This document shows, in pieces, positions 17,713-24,775 of a DNA stretch of 64,000 nt. The first letter of the stretch is position 1, and every line of letters begins with the position of its first letter. A program made the translations under genes and the position numbers. Where the stretch lies: positions 248,001 through 312,000 of the forward strand of contig CAACVI010000034.1 of NCBI GenBank assembly GCA_900659855.1, given 5' to 3'. The stretch comes from Candidatus Desulfarcum epimagneticum (GTDB lineage: Bacteria > Desulfobacterota > Desulfobacteria > Desulfobacterales > CR-1). The notes under the pieces were generated by a model, which worked only from the letters and a program-made list of their open reading frames with translations, had not been told where the DNA came from and made no database searches.

Positions 17713-19044
17713 TCATCCGCGTCCGGCCCCTTTGATTTTTTCAATATCCGCGCGGGAATCGTGCCCCAGCTCCCCGGCTTTTTTGAACTCCGCCAGGGCC
17801 TGGGGAAAACGTTTCTGCTTGAAGTAAACCCGTCCCAGCCGGTGTCGGAACAGGCCGTTTTCCGGAACCAGCTTCACGCTTTCCCGGCAAAACATCTCGG
17901 CGATTTCCAGGTTTTTCCCGGAGGTCTCATACAGATGGCCCAGGGCGGAAAGGGACAGCGCGTCATTGGGATTGTTTTTCACCGCTTTTTTATAGCAGAA
18001 CTCGGCCTCTTCGATCATTCCCGCCGCAACGCGGCACTCGCCTAAGAAAAAGGCCGTCGGGGCGTTTTCAGGCCTGATGTCAGCCGCCTTTTCGAAGTAT
18101 TCGGCGGCCTTTTCAGGGTTGTCCATCTCCAAAAGCAGCTTCCCGGTCTGAAATGAGACCTCGAACACGTTCTCTCCTATTTCCTCGGCTTTCCGGAAAT
18201 ACCCAAACGCCTGGTCATGCCGCCCCAGGCACGCGCTCACGAACCCGGCGTTGTAAATGGGCATCACCTGGGACGGATCGATTTCAATGGCCCTTTTGAA
18301 TTCGGCCAGGGCTTCCTCGTGGCGCCCCAAAACCCCGTGGCACACCCCCAGGCTGTTGATGACATTGAGATTCAGGGGGTCCATGACCAGGGCCATCTTG
18401 AACTCTTCCACGGCCCAGTCCACCTCTCCTTTTTCATACAGCTCATCTCCGCTGACATTCAAACTCACGGCGTTGAAGGTCACGATGCTTCCCGGCCCGG
18501 TCATCAGGGCTTCGGCCAGGGCCTTTCGGGCGTTGTCCAGAACCTGGCCCCTTAAAAAGCCGTGGCGGGGATAATCGGCCACGCCGATGAAAACCCCCTC
18601 TTTCCCCAGGGCCGAGAGATCATACCTCATCTGGGCGGCCGCGGCTTCGCAGATATTTCGATCCTTTCCCGGGAAAAAGCACACCAGGGTAAAGGGATCC
18701 AGAGGGCCCCACATTCCCTTTTTGCTCTGAACCAGGGGATCAATGATTTTCCCGGCCTTAAAAAGCCTTTCAATGGCCTTTGCCTCGTTTTCGTCCTCGC
18801 CATCATCTTTTGACACGGGCATTCGAATCGCCACGGCGCCGAATTTGGGCGCGGATTTCATGGCGGCCATGGCCAGACCGATGAACGCTTTGCCGGATCG
18901 AATGTCCGGGAAGTCCCGCATGAACCGGTCGTTGATCTCGGAAAGATGTCTGGACGGAACCTGGGTTCCGGAGCCGAAATCGCTTCCGTGATCCAAAAAA
19001 TCCCGAACCGCGCTTAACGGATTTAACAATCTTTTTTTGACCAT
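17713..19044 (-). CDS. TPR-repeat protein with N-terminal degenerate GGDEF-like domain
   Basis: The 443-residue soluble protein has two parts. Residues 1-195 resemble a nucleotide-cyclase/GGDEF fold without a GGDEF signature (IRMPVSKDDGEDENEA, GVFIGVADYPRHGF, DNARKALAEA). Residues 200-435 are about six tetratricopeptide repeats (for example NVINSLGVCHGVLGRHEEAL, ALSLSALGHLYETSG). TPRs bind partner proteins; the N-terminal part may be a non-catalytic ligand sensor. This assignment is inference from pattern, and the function is unknown. It is a stand-alone gene between selA and the hemC operon. Confidence 0.75.
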   Translation of the reverse strand: MVKKRLLNPLSAVRDFLDHGSDFGSGTQVPSRHLSEINDRFMRDFPDIRSGKAFIGLAMAAMKSAPKFGAVAIRMPVSKDDGEDENEAKAIERLFKAGKIIDPLVQSKKGMWGPLDPFTLVCFFPGKDRNICEAAAAQMRYDLSALGKEGVFIGVADYPRHGFLRGQVLDNARKALAEALMTGPGSIVTFNAVSLNVSGDELYEKGEVDWAVEEFKMALVMDPLNLNVINSLGVCHGVLGRHEEALAEFKRAIEIDPSQVMPIYNAGFVSACLGRHDQAFGYFRKAEEIGENVFEVSFQTGKLLLEMDNPEKAAEYFEKAADIRPENAPTAFFLGECRVAAGMIEEAEFCYKKAVKNNPNDALSLSALGHLYETSGKNLEIAEMFCRESVKLVPENGLFRHRLGRVYFKQKRFPQALAEFKKAGELGHDSRADIEKIKGAGRG

Positions 19045-19098
19045 ATTTTAATCAACTCGTAAAAAACCGCTCAGGCGGCATTGTGAAAAATAGATTTT

Positions 19099-20532
19099 TT
19101 ACAGCCTTCTCAGCATGTCCAGCGCCGCCCGGGCGATGACCGGGGGCTCGTCATCCCGGATGGTCCTGGCGTCCAGGATCAGCCGGTCGCGCTCGATTCG
19201 GCCGATGACCGGGGGGGAGAACGCGCGCATCATTTTTTCCGCCCGGTTGGCCGAGACCCCCGACACCCTCATGGCCACGCATTTCGTGGAAAGCCTCAAA
19301 AGGGGAAGAGAGCCGCCGCCGGCTTTTGAAAAACCGTCCAGCTCCGTGATCTCCAGCCGGGGATCGTCTATTTGTCTGAGCCGGGCCGCCAGGTCCCCGG
19401 CCCGTTTTTCGATGGTCCCCATGGGAAGGGTGAGCATGTCCAGGACCGGAATCCGGCGAACGGCCTTTTCAGGGGGGTCGCGGTAAATCCGAAGGGTCGC
19501 CTCCAGGGCCGCCAGGGTCAGTTTATCCACGCGCATGGCCCGGGCCAGGGGATTTTGTTTGATTTGATCCACCACCCGCTTCCGGCCCACGATGACCCCG
19601 GCCTGGGGGCCGCCCAAAAGCTTGTCTCCACTGAATGTCACCACATCGGCTCCCGACGCCACCGATTCCTGGACGGTGGGCTCCTTTTCCAGTCCGAACC
19701 GGGAAAAATCGATGAAGGTCCCGCTTCCCAAATCCTCCATCACCGGCGCGCTTCGGGCCGCGCCCAGGGCGACCAGGTCCTTGAGGGGCACATCGGAGGC
19801 GAATCCCACCACGCTGTAATTGCTGGTGTGCACCTTGAGCAGAAGCGCCACGTCCTCATCGTCCAGCGCCTCCCCGTAGTCCCGAAGATGGGTCCGGTTG
19901 GTGGTTCCCACCTCTTTTAACCGGCAGCCGCTTTTTTTCATCACATCCGGGATTCTGAAGGAGCCGCCGATCTCCACCAGCTCTCCCCTGGAGACCGCCA
20001 CCCTGCGTCCCCGGGCCAGGGTGTCCAGGCAGATGAGCACGGCCGCCGCGTTGTTGTTGACGGCCATGGCCGACTCGGCCCCGGATATCTCGCATAAAAG
20101 CTCCTCGACAATGGCGTGCCGGGACCCCCGGGCGCCCGCCTCCAGGTCGAATTCGAGGTTGGAATACCGGGAGGATATGCCGGATATGCGTTCCAGCGCC
20201 TCTTCGGCCAGAAGGGAGCGGCCGAGGTTGGTGTGGATGATCACCCCGGTGGCGTTGATCACCGGGACCAGCTTAAAGGCCATGTCCGCCTCCGCCTCCG
20301 CCTCCGCCCGCTCCAGGATCCGGTCGTCGGATATCCCGCCTTTGTCCCAAAGCCCGTCCCCCCGGATAATGTCGGCCCTGAAACCCTGGATGGCCCGTCG
20401 GACGCTTCGGACGGCAACGGCATGGGGGATATTTTTTCGGGCAAACCCGCCGGAGGATATCTCAAGGATATGGTCCACCCCCGGAAGCGACTTCAGCGCC
20501 TGTTTCTGTTCTTCCCCCAATGTTTTTTTCAT
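19099..20532 (-). CDS. selA: L-seryl-tRNA(Sec) selenium transferase
   Basis: This PLP enzyme converts Ser-tRNA(Sec) to Sec-tRNA(Sec) using selenophosphate from SelD. The PLP lysine lies in FSGDKLLGGPQAG, and the family block NNNAAAVLI is present. The protein has 477 residues from ATG 20532, close to the family norm. A TTG-started 11-residue extension to 20565 is disfavoured. selB, selD and tRNA-Sec are not in the window, so the rest of the machinery must lie elsewhere. No in-frame TGA selenocysteine candidate was recognised in neighbouring genes. Confidence 0.95.
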   Translation of the reverse strand: MKKTLGEEQKQALKSLPGVDHILEISSGGFARKNIPHAVAVRSVRRAIQGFRADIIRGDGLWDKGGISDDRILERAEAEAEADMAFKLVPVINATGVIIHTNLGRSLLAEEALERISGISSRYSNLEFDLEAGARGSRHAIVEELLCEISGAESAMAVNNNAAAVLICLDTLARGRRVAVSRGELVEIGGSFRIPDVMKKSGCRLKEVGTTNRTHLRDYGEALDDEDVALLLKVHTSNYSVVGFASDVPLKDLVALGAARSAPVMEDLGSGTFIDFSRFGLEKEPTVQESVASGADVVTFSGDKLLGGPQAGVIVGRKRVVDQIKQNPLARAMRVDKLTLAALEATLRIYRDPPEKAVRRIPVLDMLTLPMGTIEKRAGDLAARLRQIDDPRLEITELDGFSKAGGGSLPLLRLSTKCVAMRVSGVSANRAEKMMRAFSPPVIGRIERDRLILDARTIRDDEPPVIARAALDMLRRL

Positions 20533-20641
20533 CTCTTCCCGCCCTTGCCGGCCGTTAAAAACCAAATTATAGACGCTAACATTTTTTAAAGGGTTTTTTC
20601 AATCTTTTTTTAAAACAAACGGTTTTACGGCGCTTTGGGCC

Positions 20642-20670
20642 TTGACACACGACTCTTCGGAATTTACTAT
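20642..20670 (+). promoter_or_regulatory. Sigma-70-like promoter for the PP-loop gene
   Basis: TTGACA, 17-nt spacer, TACTAT. The leader downstream contains a hairpin with perfect 8-bp arms (AAACGGCG 20687-20694, CGCCGTTT 20702-20709) followed by TTTT-like sequence, which could act as an attenuator. Confidence 0.6.
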
Positions 20671-20744
20671 ATCAAAGCGGCTCCGGAAACGGCGGGTGTG
20701 GCGCCGTTTTAAAAAACCCGATAACCGATTGAAAGTATGAGATT

Positions 20745-21746
20745 ATGAATTCAAATAAAAAAAAAAGCAGGGCGCTGGGCCTTTGCTCGGGAGGGCTTGA
20801 CAGCATCCTTTCGGCCCTTGTTCTGCGACAGGCGGGAGTCGAGGTGGAGTGGATCACTTTTGAGACCCCGTTCTTTTCATCTGAAAAAGCGAAAAAAGCG
20901 GCGCGGATGACCGGAATTCCCATCACCGTCCGAAACATCTTTCCCGATTATATGGAGATGCTTCAAAACCCGCCATGCGGATACGGGAAACACATGAATC
21001 CCTGCATGGACTGCCACGCCCTGATGTTCCGGCTGGCCGGGGAGGAGATGAAAACCCAAAAGTTCGATTTTCTTTTCAGCGGGGAGGTTTTGGGCCAGCG
21101 CCCCATGTCCCAGACCCGTCCCTCGTTGAGATACGTGGAAAAGCATTCCGGGTTTGACGGCCATATCCTTCGGCCCTTAAGCGCCGGCAGGCTTCCTGAG
21201 ACCATTCCGGAAAAAGAGGGTCTTGTGAGCCGGGAGTCTTTGCTCAGCCTGACGGGACGGTCGCGAAAACCCCAGATCGAGCTGGCGAAAAAATACGGAG
21301 TGACGGACTACCCGGCGCCCGCCGGGGGGTGTCTGCTCACTGACAAGGGGTATTCCGCCCGGCTTAAAGATCTCTTTGAGCGCCAGGACCGTTTCACCGA
21401 AGAAGAGTTGCGTCTGCTCAAATACGGCCGGCATTTTCGAATCAGCGACGGGATGAAGATCATTGTGGGCCGGAGCCGGGGCGACAACCGGAACATGGAG
21501 CGGCTTCGGGACCCGGACAGGGATATTTTACTCAAAACGGAGACAGTCCCAGGCCCGGTGGCGCTTCTGAGGGGAGACGAAAAAGACATGGACATCGATT
21601 TCGCGGCGTCCATCTGCGTGGGCTACAGCAAGGCGCCCGCGGGGTCCGTTCAGCCGGTCCGGGTGTCGCTTCCCGAAGGAAAAAGCCGGACCGTCATGGC
21701 CAAAGGGATTTCGCCCGGGGAGGTCAGGAACCGGATGATCCTTTGA
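20745..21746 (+). CDS. PP-loop ATP pyrophosphatase, tRNA-thiolation-like
   Basis: The 333-residue protein begins with the PP-loop SGGLDS (LCSGGLDSILSA, residues 13-24), which adenylates a substrate with release of PPi, as in MnmA, ThiI and related tRNA thiolases. Cysteines in PPCGYGKHMNPCMDCHAL may hold a metal or sulfur. The C-terminal third (AGGCLLTDKGYSARLKDL onward) is characteristic of a delta-proteobacterial group annotated as thiouridylase-like. The exact nucleoside is not known. Its last 23 nt overlap tail-to-tail with bamD on the other strand. Confidence 0.75.
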   Translation: MNSNKKKSRALGLCSGGLDSILSALVLRQAGVEVEWITFETPFFSSEKAKKAARMTGIPITVRNIFPDYMEMLQNPPCGYGKHMNPCMDCHALMFRLAGEEMKTQKFDFLFSGEVLGQRPMSQTRPSLRYVEKHSGFDGHILRPLSAGRLPETIPEKEGLVSRESLLSLTGRSRKPQIELAKKYGVTDYPAPAGGCLLTDKGYSARLKDLFERQDRFTEEELRLLKYGRHFRISDGMKIIVGRSRGDNRNMERLRDPDRDILLKTETVPGPVALLRGDEKDMDIDFAASICVGYSKAPAGSVQPVRVSLPEGKSRTVMAKGISPGEVRNRMIL

Positions 21747-22443
21747 CCTTTTCCTTCTCTTCCTTTTTTTTCAGGGCCTCTTCGGCGTCCCTTTCCTTGA
21801 TCAGGCTTTTGGACACATTGATGAAGTGCCGGGCCTTTCCAAGCGTCGGAAGGATGTCCTTATAGTCGTCAAGGATGGATTGAAACCGGACCATGGCGGC
21901 CTCGTAGCGTTTGGCCTTGAAATAATGCGACCCGATGTAAAAAATATTTTCCGCCATGTCGCTTCTGCATTTCCGGATATATTTGCCCACGTCCCGGTAC
22001 GGATGATCAGGGAACCGGCGGTTCAGCTCCTCAAAAGACTCAATGGCCAGCTTCGTGGAGCCCTGGTCCCGGTCCACAGTTCTGATCTGCCGGTAATAAG
22101 ACAGGGCGATCCGGTAAAACACATGGGGCATGGCCCTGTTCCGGGGATGAAGGCTTTTGAACGACTCATACTCGGCGATGGCCTCCGGGTATTGCTTTCG
22201 CTGGAAATACGAGTCGGCGATTTTTAATTCCGCCAGCTCCGCGAGATCGCTGAAAGGGTACCAGTCTCTCAAATTCTCAAAGGCCGCGATGGCTTTTTTG
22301 TAATCGCCATTGGCGAAATGCGTCATGCCCGCGTCCGCCAGCTCATGGGCCGTTCTTTCCTCCCGGGTATTTTTAAGCGATCCGCCGCACCCCGCCAGAA
22401 AAACCATACAAACCAAAACGGTGATTGTTTTTTTCATCGTCAT
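21724..22443 (-). CDS. bamD: Outer-membrane assembly lipoprotein BamD
   Basis: The 239-residue lipoprotein has signal peptide MTMKKTITVLVCMVF and lipobox LAGC (Cys 19). TPR-like repeats follow (AAFENLRDWYPFSDLAELAE, AIAEYESFKSLHP). BamD is the essential lipoprotein partner of BamA in beta-barrel insertion at the outer membrane, which confirms a Gram-negative envelope. The C-terminal tail is charged (KKKEEKEKVKG). ATG 22443 overlaps the trxB stop (ATGA), placing it in a trxA-trxB-bamD transcript. Confidence 0.9.
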   Translation of the reverse strand: MTMKKTITVLVCMVFLAGCGGSLKNTREERTAHELADAGMTHFANGDYKKAIAAFENLRDWYPFSDLAELAELKIADSYFQRKQYPEAIAEYESFKSLHPRNRAMPHVFYRIALSYYRQIRTVDRDQGSTKLAIESFEELNRRFPDHPYRDVGKYIRKCRSDMAENIFYIGSHYFKAKRYEAAMVRFQSILDDYKDILPTLGKARHFINVSKSLIKERDAEEALKKKEEKEKVKGSSGS

Positions 22444-23363
22444 AGACTCTCAATATAATGTTCCGCTGAAAAAGCAGCTGTGGCGGCGTCTCCCACGGCG
22501 GTTGAAATCTGCCGCAGGGGTTTGCTTCTCACATCCCCCGCCGCAAAGACGCCGGGGGCGGAGGTTTCCATTTTTTCATCCGTCATCACAAACCCGGACG
22601 GATCAAGCCGGAGAGAATCGCCCAGAAAGCCGGTGTTGGGCAAAATGCCGATCCATACAAAAAGGCCGTCCACCGACAGTTGTCTCTCCTCGCCGGTCTT
22701 GACGTTTTCAACCGTCACGTTCTCGATGTTGGAAAGACCCCCCACGCCTTTGACCACCGAATCCCAGACGAATTCGATCCGGTCGTTGGCAAGGGCCCGC
22801 TCCTGAAGGATTCGGGTGGCCCGGAGCTGGTCTCTTCGGTGAACGAGATAGACTTTTTTGGCGAACCGGGTCAAAAACACCGTCTCCTGAACGGCGGTGT
22901 CCCCTCCCCCCACGGCGGCCAGGACCCTGTCTTTGTAAAAGGGCCCGTCGCATGTGGCGCAGAATGAAAGCCCCCTGCCGAAAAAGCGCTCCTCTCCCGG
23001 GACCCCCAGGTTCCGGGGGGCGGCGCCTGTGGCGATGATGACACTGGAGGCGGTCAGGGTTTTTCCGGAAAGCGAGAGGGTTTTTCGGTCGGAATCCAGA
23101 TCCATGGACATCGCCTCGTCGCTTTCGATCTCCAGGCCGAACTTCCGGGCCTGGTCGGTCATCTTCTCCACCAGGTCCATCCCTGAGACGCCCTCGGGGA
23201 AACCGGGGTAATTCTCAATCCAGTCCGTGATCAGCGCCTGGCCCCCGGGCGCGGCTTTTTCCACAAGAAGGGTTCTGAGCCGGGCCCGGGACGCGTAAAG
23301 ACCCGCCGTGAGTCCGGCGGGCCCGCCTCCGATGATCACCACATCATAATCGTTTTTTTCCAT
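22440..23363 (-). CDS. trxB: Thioredoxin-disulfide reductase
   Basis: This FAD/NADPH enzyme reduces thioredoxin. Motifs are GGGPAGLTAG (FAD), the redox-active CATC in FCATCDGPFY, GGGDTAVQE (NADPH) and the C-terminal GVFAAGDVR. ATG 23363 lies 13 nt after the trxA stop; a TTG-started 3-codon extension to 23372 is possible. It forms an operon with its substrate gene trxA. Confidence 0.96.
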   Translation of the reverse strand: MEKNDYDVVIIGGGPAGLTAGLYASRARLRTLLVEKAAPGGQALITDWIENYPGFPEGVSGMDLVEKMTDQARKFGLEIESDEAMSMDLDSDRKTLSLSGKTLTASSVIIATGAAPRNLGVPGEERFFGRGLSFCATCDGPFYKDRVLAAVGGGDTAVQETVFLTRFAKKVYLVHRRDQLRATRILQERALANDRIEFVWDSVVKGVGGLSNIENVTVENVKTGEERQLSVDGLFVWIGILPNTGFLGDSLRLDPSGFVMTDEKMETSAPGVFAAGDVRSKPLRQISTAVGDAATAAFSAEHYIESL

Positions 23364-23376
23364 AGCTGACAAATCT

Positions 23377-23703
23377 TTAAAGCGCCTGTTTGATTAATTC
23401 TTCAAGCTTGGGTTTGGCCATCATCCCTGTGGCCTGCTCCACCGCCTGTCCGTCCTTAAAGAGAATCAGGGTGGGAATGGCCCGGATTTCATATTGGCTC
23501 GGGGTGGCGGGATTGTCGTCCACGTTCATCTTGGCGAACTTGACCTTGCCGTTGTAATCGGCGGCCAGAGACTCCACAATGGGGCCGATGGCCTTGCAGG
23601 GGCCGCACCAGGGCGCCCAGAAATCGACAAGCGCGGGCTTGTCGGACTTTAAAATCTCTTTCTCGAAATCGTCGTCATTGATTTCCAAAATATTTTCCGA
23701 CAT
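23377..23703 (-). CDS. trxA: Thioredoxin
   Basis: The 108-residue thioredoxin has the active site WAPWCGPCK and the cis-proline region AIPTLILFKDG. It is cytoplasmic and reduced by the adjacent TrxB. AAAGGAAA-type purine-rich sequence precedes the ATG. It is the first gene of trxA-trxB-bamD. Confidence 0.97.
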   Translation of the reverse strand: MSENILEINDDDFEKEILKSDKPALVDFWAPWCGPCKAIGPIVESLAADYNGKVKFAKMNVDDNPATPSQYEIRAIPTLILFKDGQAVEQATGMMAKPKLEELIKQAL

Positions 23704-23773
23704 GATTCACACATTTCCTTTCCATAGGGTTTCAATCAAAAAACGCTGTTTATCTTTTTTGCGTCGAACCTTT

Positions 23774-23802
23774 ATCATAATAACCGGGCCGGAAATTGTC
23801 AA
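23774..23802 (-). promoter_or_regulatory. Sigma-70 promoter of trxA-trxB-bamD
   Basis: On the minus strand: TTGACA, 17-nt spacer, TATGAT, placed about 70 nt before the trxA ATG. Strong consensus match. Confidence 0.7.
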
Positions 23803-23854
23803 CCCGAAAAACCCCCGAAAAATCCATTGAACCCCGTCGCCGCCCGAAAGGGCC

Positions 23855-24361
23855 TCACAAATCCGGCGGCGCCGGCGGGGCCTCTCCCAGGCATTTTTCG
23901 CATTCTTTACGGTCCGGCTTTTCAGCGACGCAGAATTCCTCAAAGGCGCGGATCCAGCGGGACCCCGTCCGGGGGCAGCGCTCAATAAACTCCATGAACC
24001 GAAGCAGGGTTTCAATGGTCTTCGTGTCGATGACATGCTCCATGCGGCAGGCCGCGGCGTCGGCCTCAGCGTCGCCGAGTTGAAGAATATTTGAAAGAAA
24101 ATCTTTGATGATGACGTGGCGCCGCCGGATCTCCCCGGCGGTCTTTTCGCCTTCCGGGGTCAGGGTGATGAATCCGTAGGCCTCATAGTTGATGAGCCCC
24201 TTCTCCGCCAGGCTCTTGAGCCGGCCCGTCACCGATCCCCGCTGAACCCCCAGTTTCTCGGCGATATCCTTGGACCTGGCCACATGGCGCGTTTCCTGCA
24301 ACTCCAGTATGGCTTCCAGGTAGTCTTCCAGGCTCTCCGAAAGCCCGGTCTGTGTCTTCAT
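23855..24361 (-). CDS. DtxR-family iron-dependent regulator
   Basis: The 168-residue protein has a winged-helix domain (ARSKDIAEKLGVQRGSVTGR) and a metal-binding dimer domain. The primary metal site reads ACRMEH (C105, E108, H109). A Cys at the first position is typical of iron-sensing DtxR/IdeR rather than manganese-sensing MntR. It lacks an SH3 domain. It has an unusual cysteine-rich C-terminus (C129, C144, C154, C157). It is divergent from feoAB, so repression of ferrous iron uptake when iron is replete is the natural inference. Confidence 0.88.
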   Translation of the reverse strand: MKTQTGLSESLEDYLEAILELQETRHVARSKDIAEKLGVQRGSVTGRLKSLAEKGLINYEAYGFITLTPEGEKTAGEIRRRHVIIKDFLSNILQLGDAEADAAACRMEHVIDTKTIETLLRFMEFIERCPRTGSRWIRAFEEFCVAEKPDRKECEKCLGEAPPAPPDL

Positions 24362-24455
24362 GCCCCCTCCCTGTGAAATTTGAAATTCGCTTTATGTTAT
24401 CTGGGCATAAATGTTAAGTCAAGACATATAAAAAAAGTATCGGTAAATCTTTTTA

Positions 24456-24489
24456 TTGACAGAAAAGAAAGTTAGGTGTATAAAACTTT
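24456..24489 (+). promoter_or_regulatory. feoAB promoter with overlapping inverted repeat
   Basis: TTGACA (24456-24461), 17-nt spacer, TATAAA (24479-24484) is a near-perfect sigma-70 promoter. AAAGTT (24468-24473) and AACTTT (24484-24489) form an inverted repeat over the -10, containing a TTAGGT half like iron-box sequences. A second inverted repeat, TTTATG/CATAAA, lies at 24391-24411. Either could be the DtxR operator. Confidence 0.65.
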
Positions 24490-24540
24490 ATCATTGAAAC
24501 AAAACCTCATCACGTCCAGCGGAAAGGAGCCTTTGACCCC

Positions 24541-24774
24541 ATGAGCATCATCAACATGCGCCGAATGAAGGCGGGCCAGACCGGAACCATTTCCTCCATC
24601 AACGCCAACGGAGAGCTCGGAAGACGCATCCGGGACATGGGCCTGATTCCCGGCGCGAAAATCCGAGTCCAGGGCCGCGCCCCCCTCTACGACCCCCTGT
24701 CCCTCAAAGTGATGGGTTTCACCCTCACCCTGAGAAACAGCGAGGCGGACTATATCAACGTGGAGGCGGACTGA
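24541..24774 (+). CDS. feoA: Ferrous iron transport protein A
   Basis: The 77-residue SH3-like protein has the FeoA core (ELGRRIRDMGLIPGAKIRV, then LSLKVMGFTLTLRNSEA). FeoA is a small cytoplasmic partner needed for FeoB-dependent Fe(II) uptake. GAAAGGAG precedes the ATG. The gene is one base upstream of feoB. Confidence 0.95.
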   Translation: MSIINMRRMKAGQTGTISSINANGELGRRIRDMGLIPGAKIRVQGRAPLYDPLSLKVMGFTLTLRNSEADYINVEAD

Positions 24775-24775
24775 G

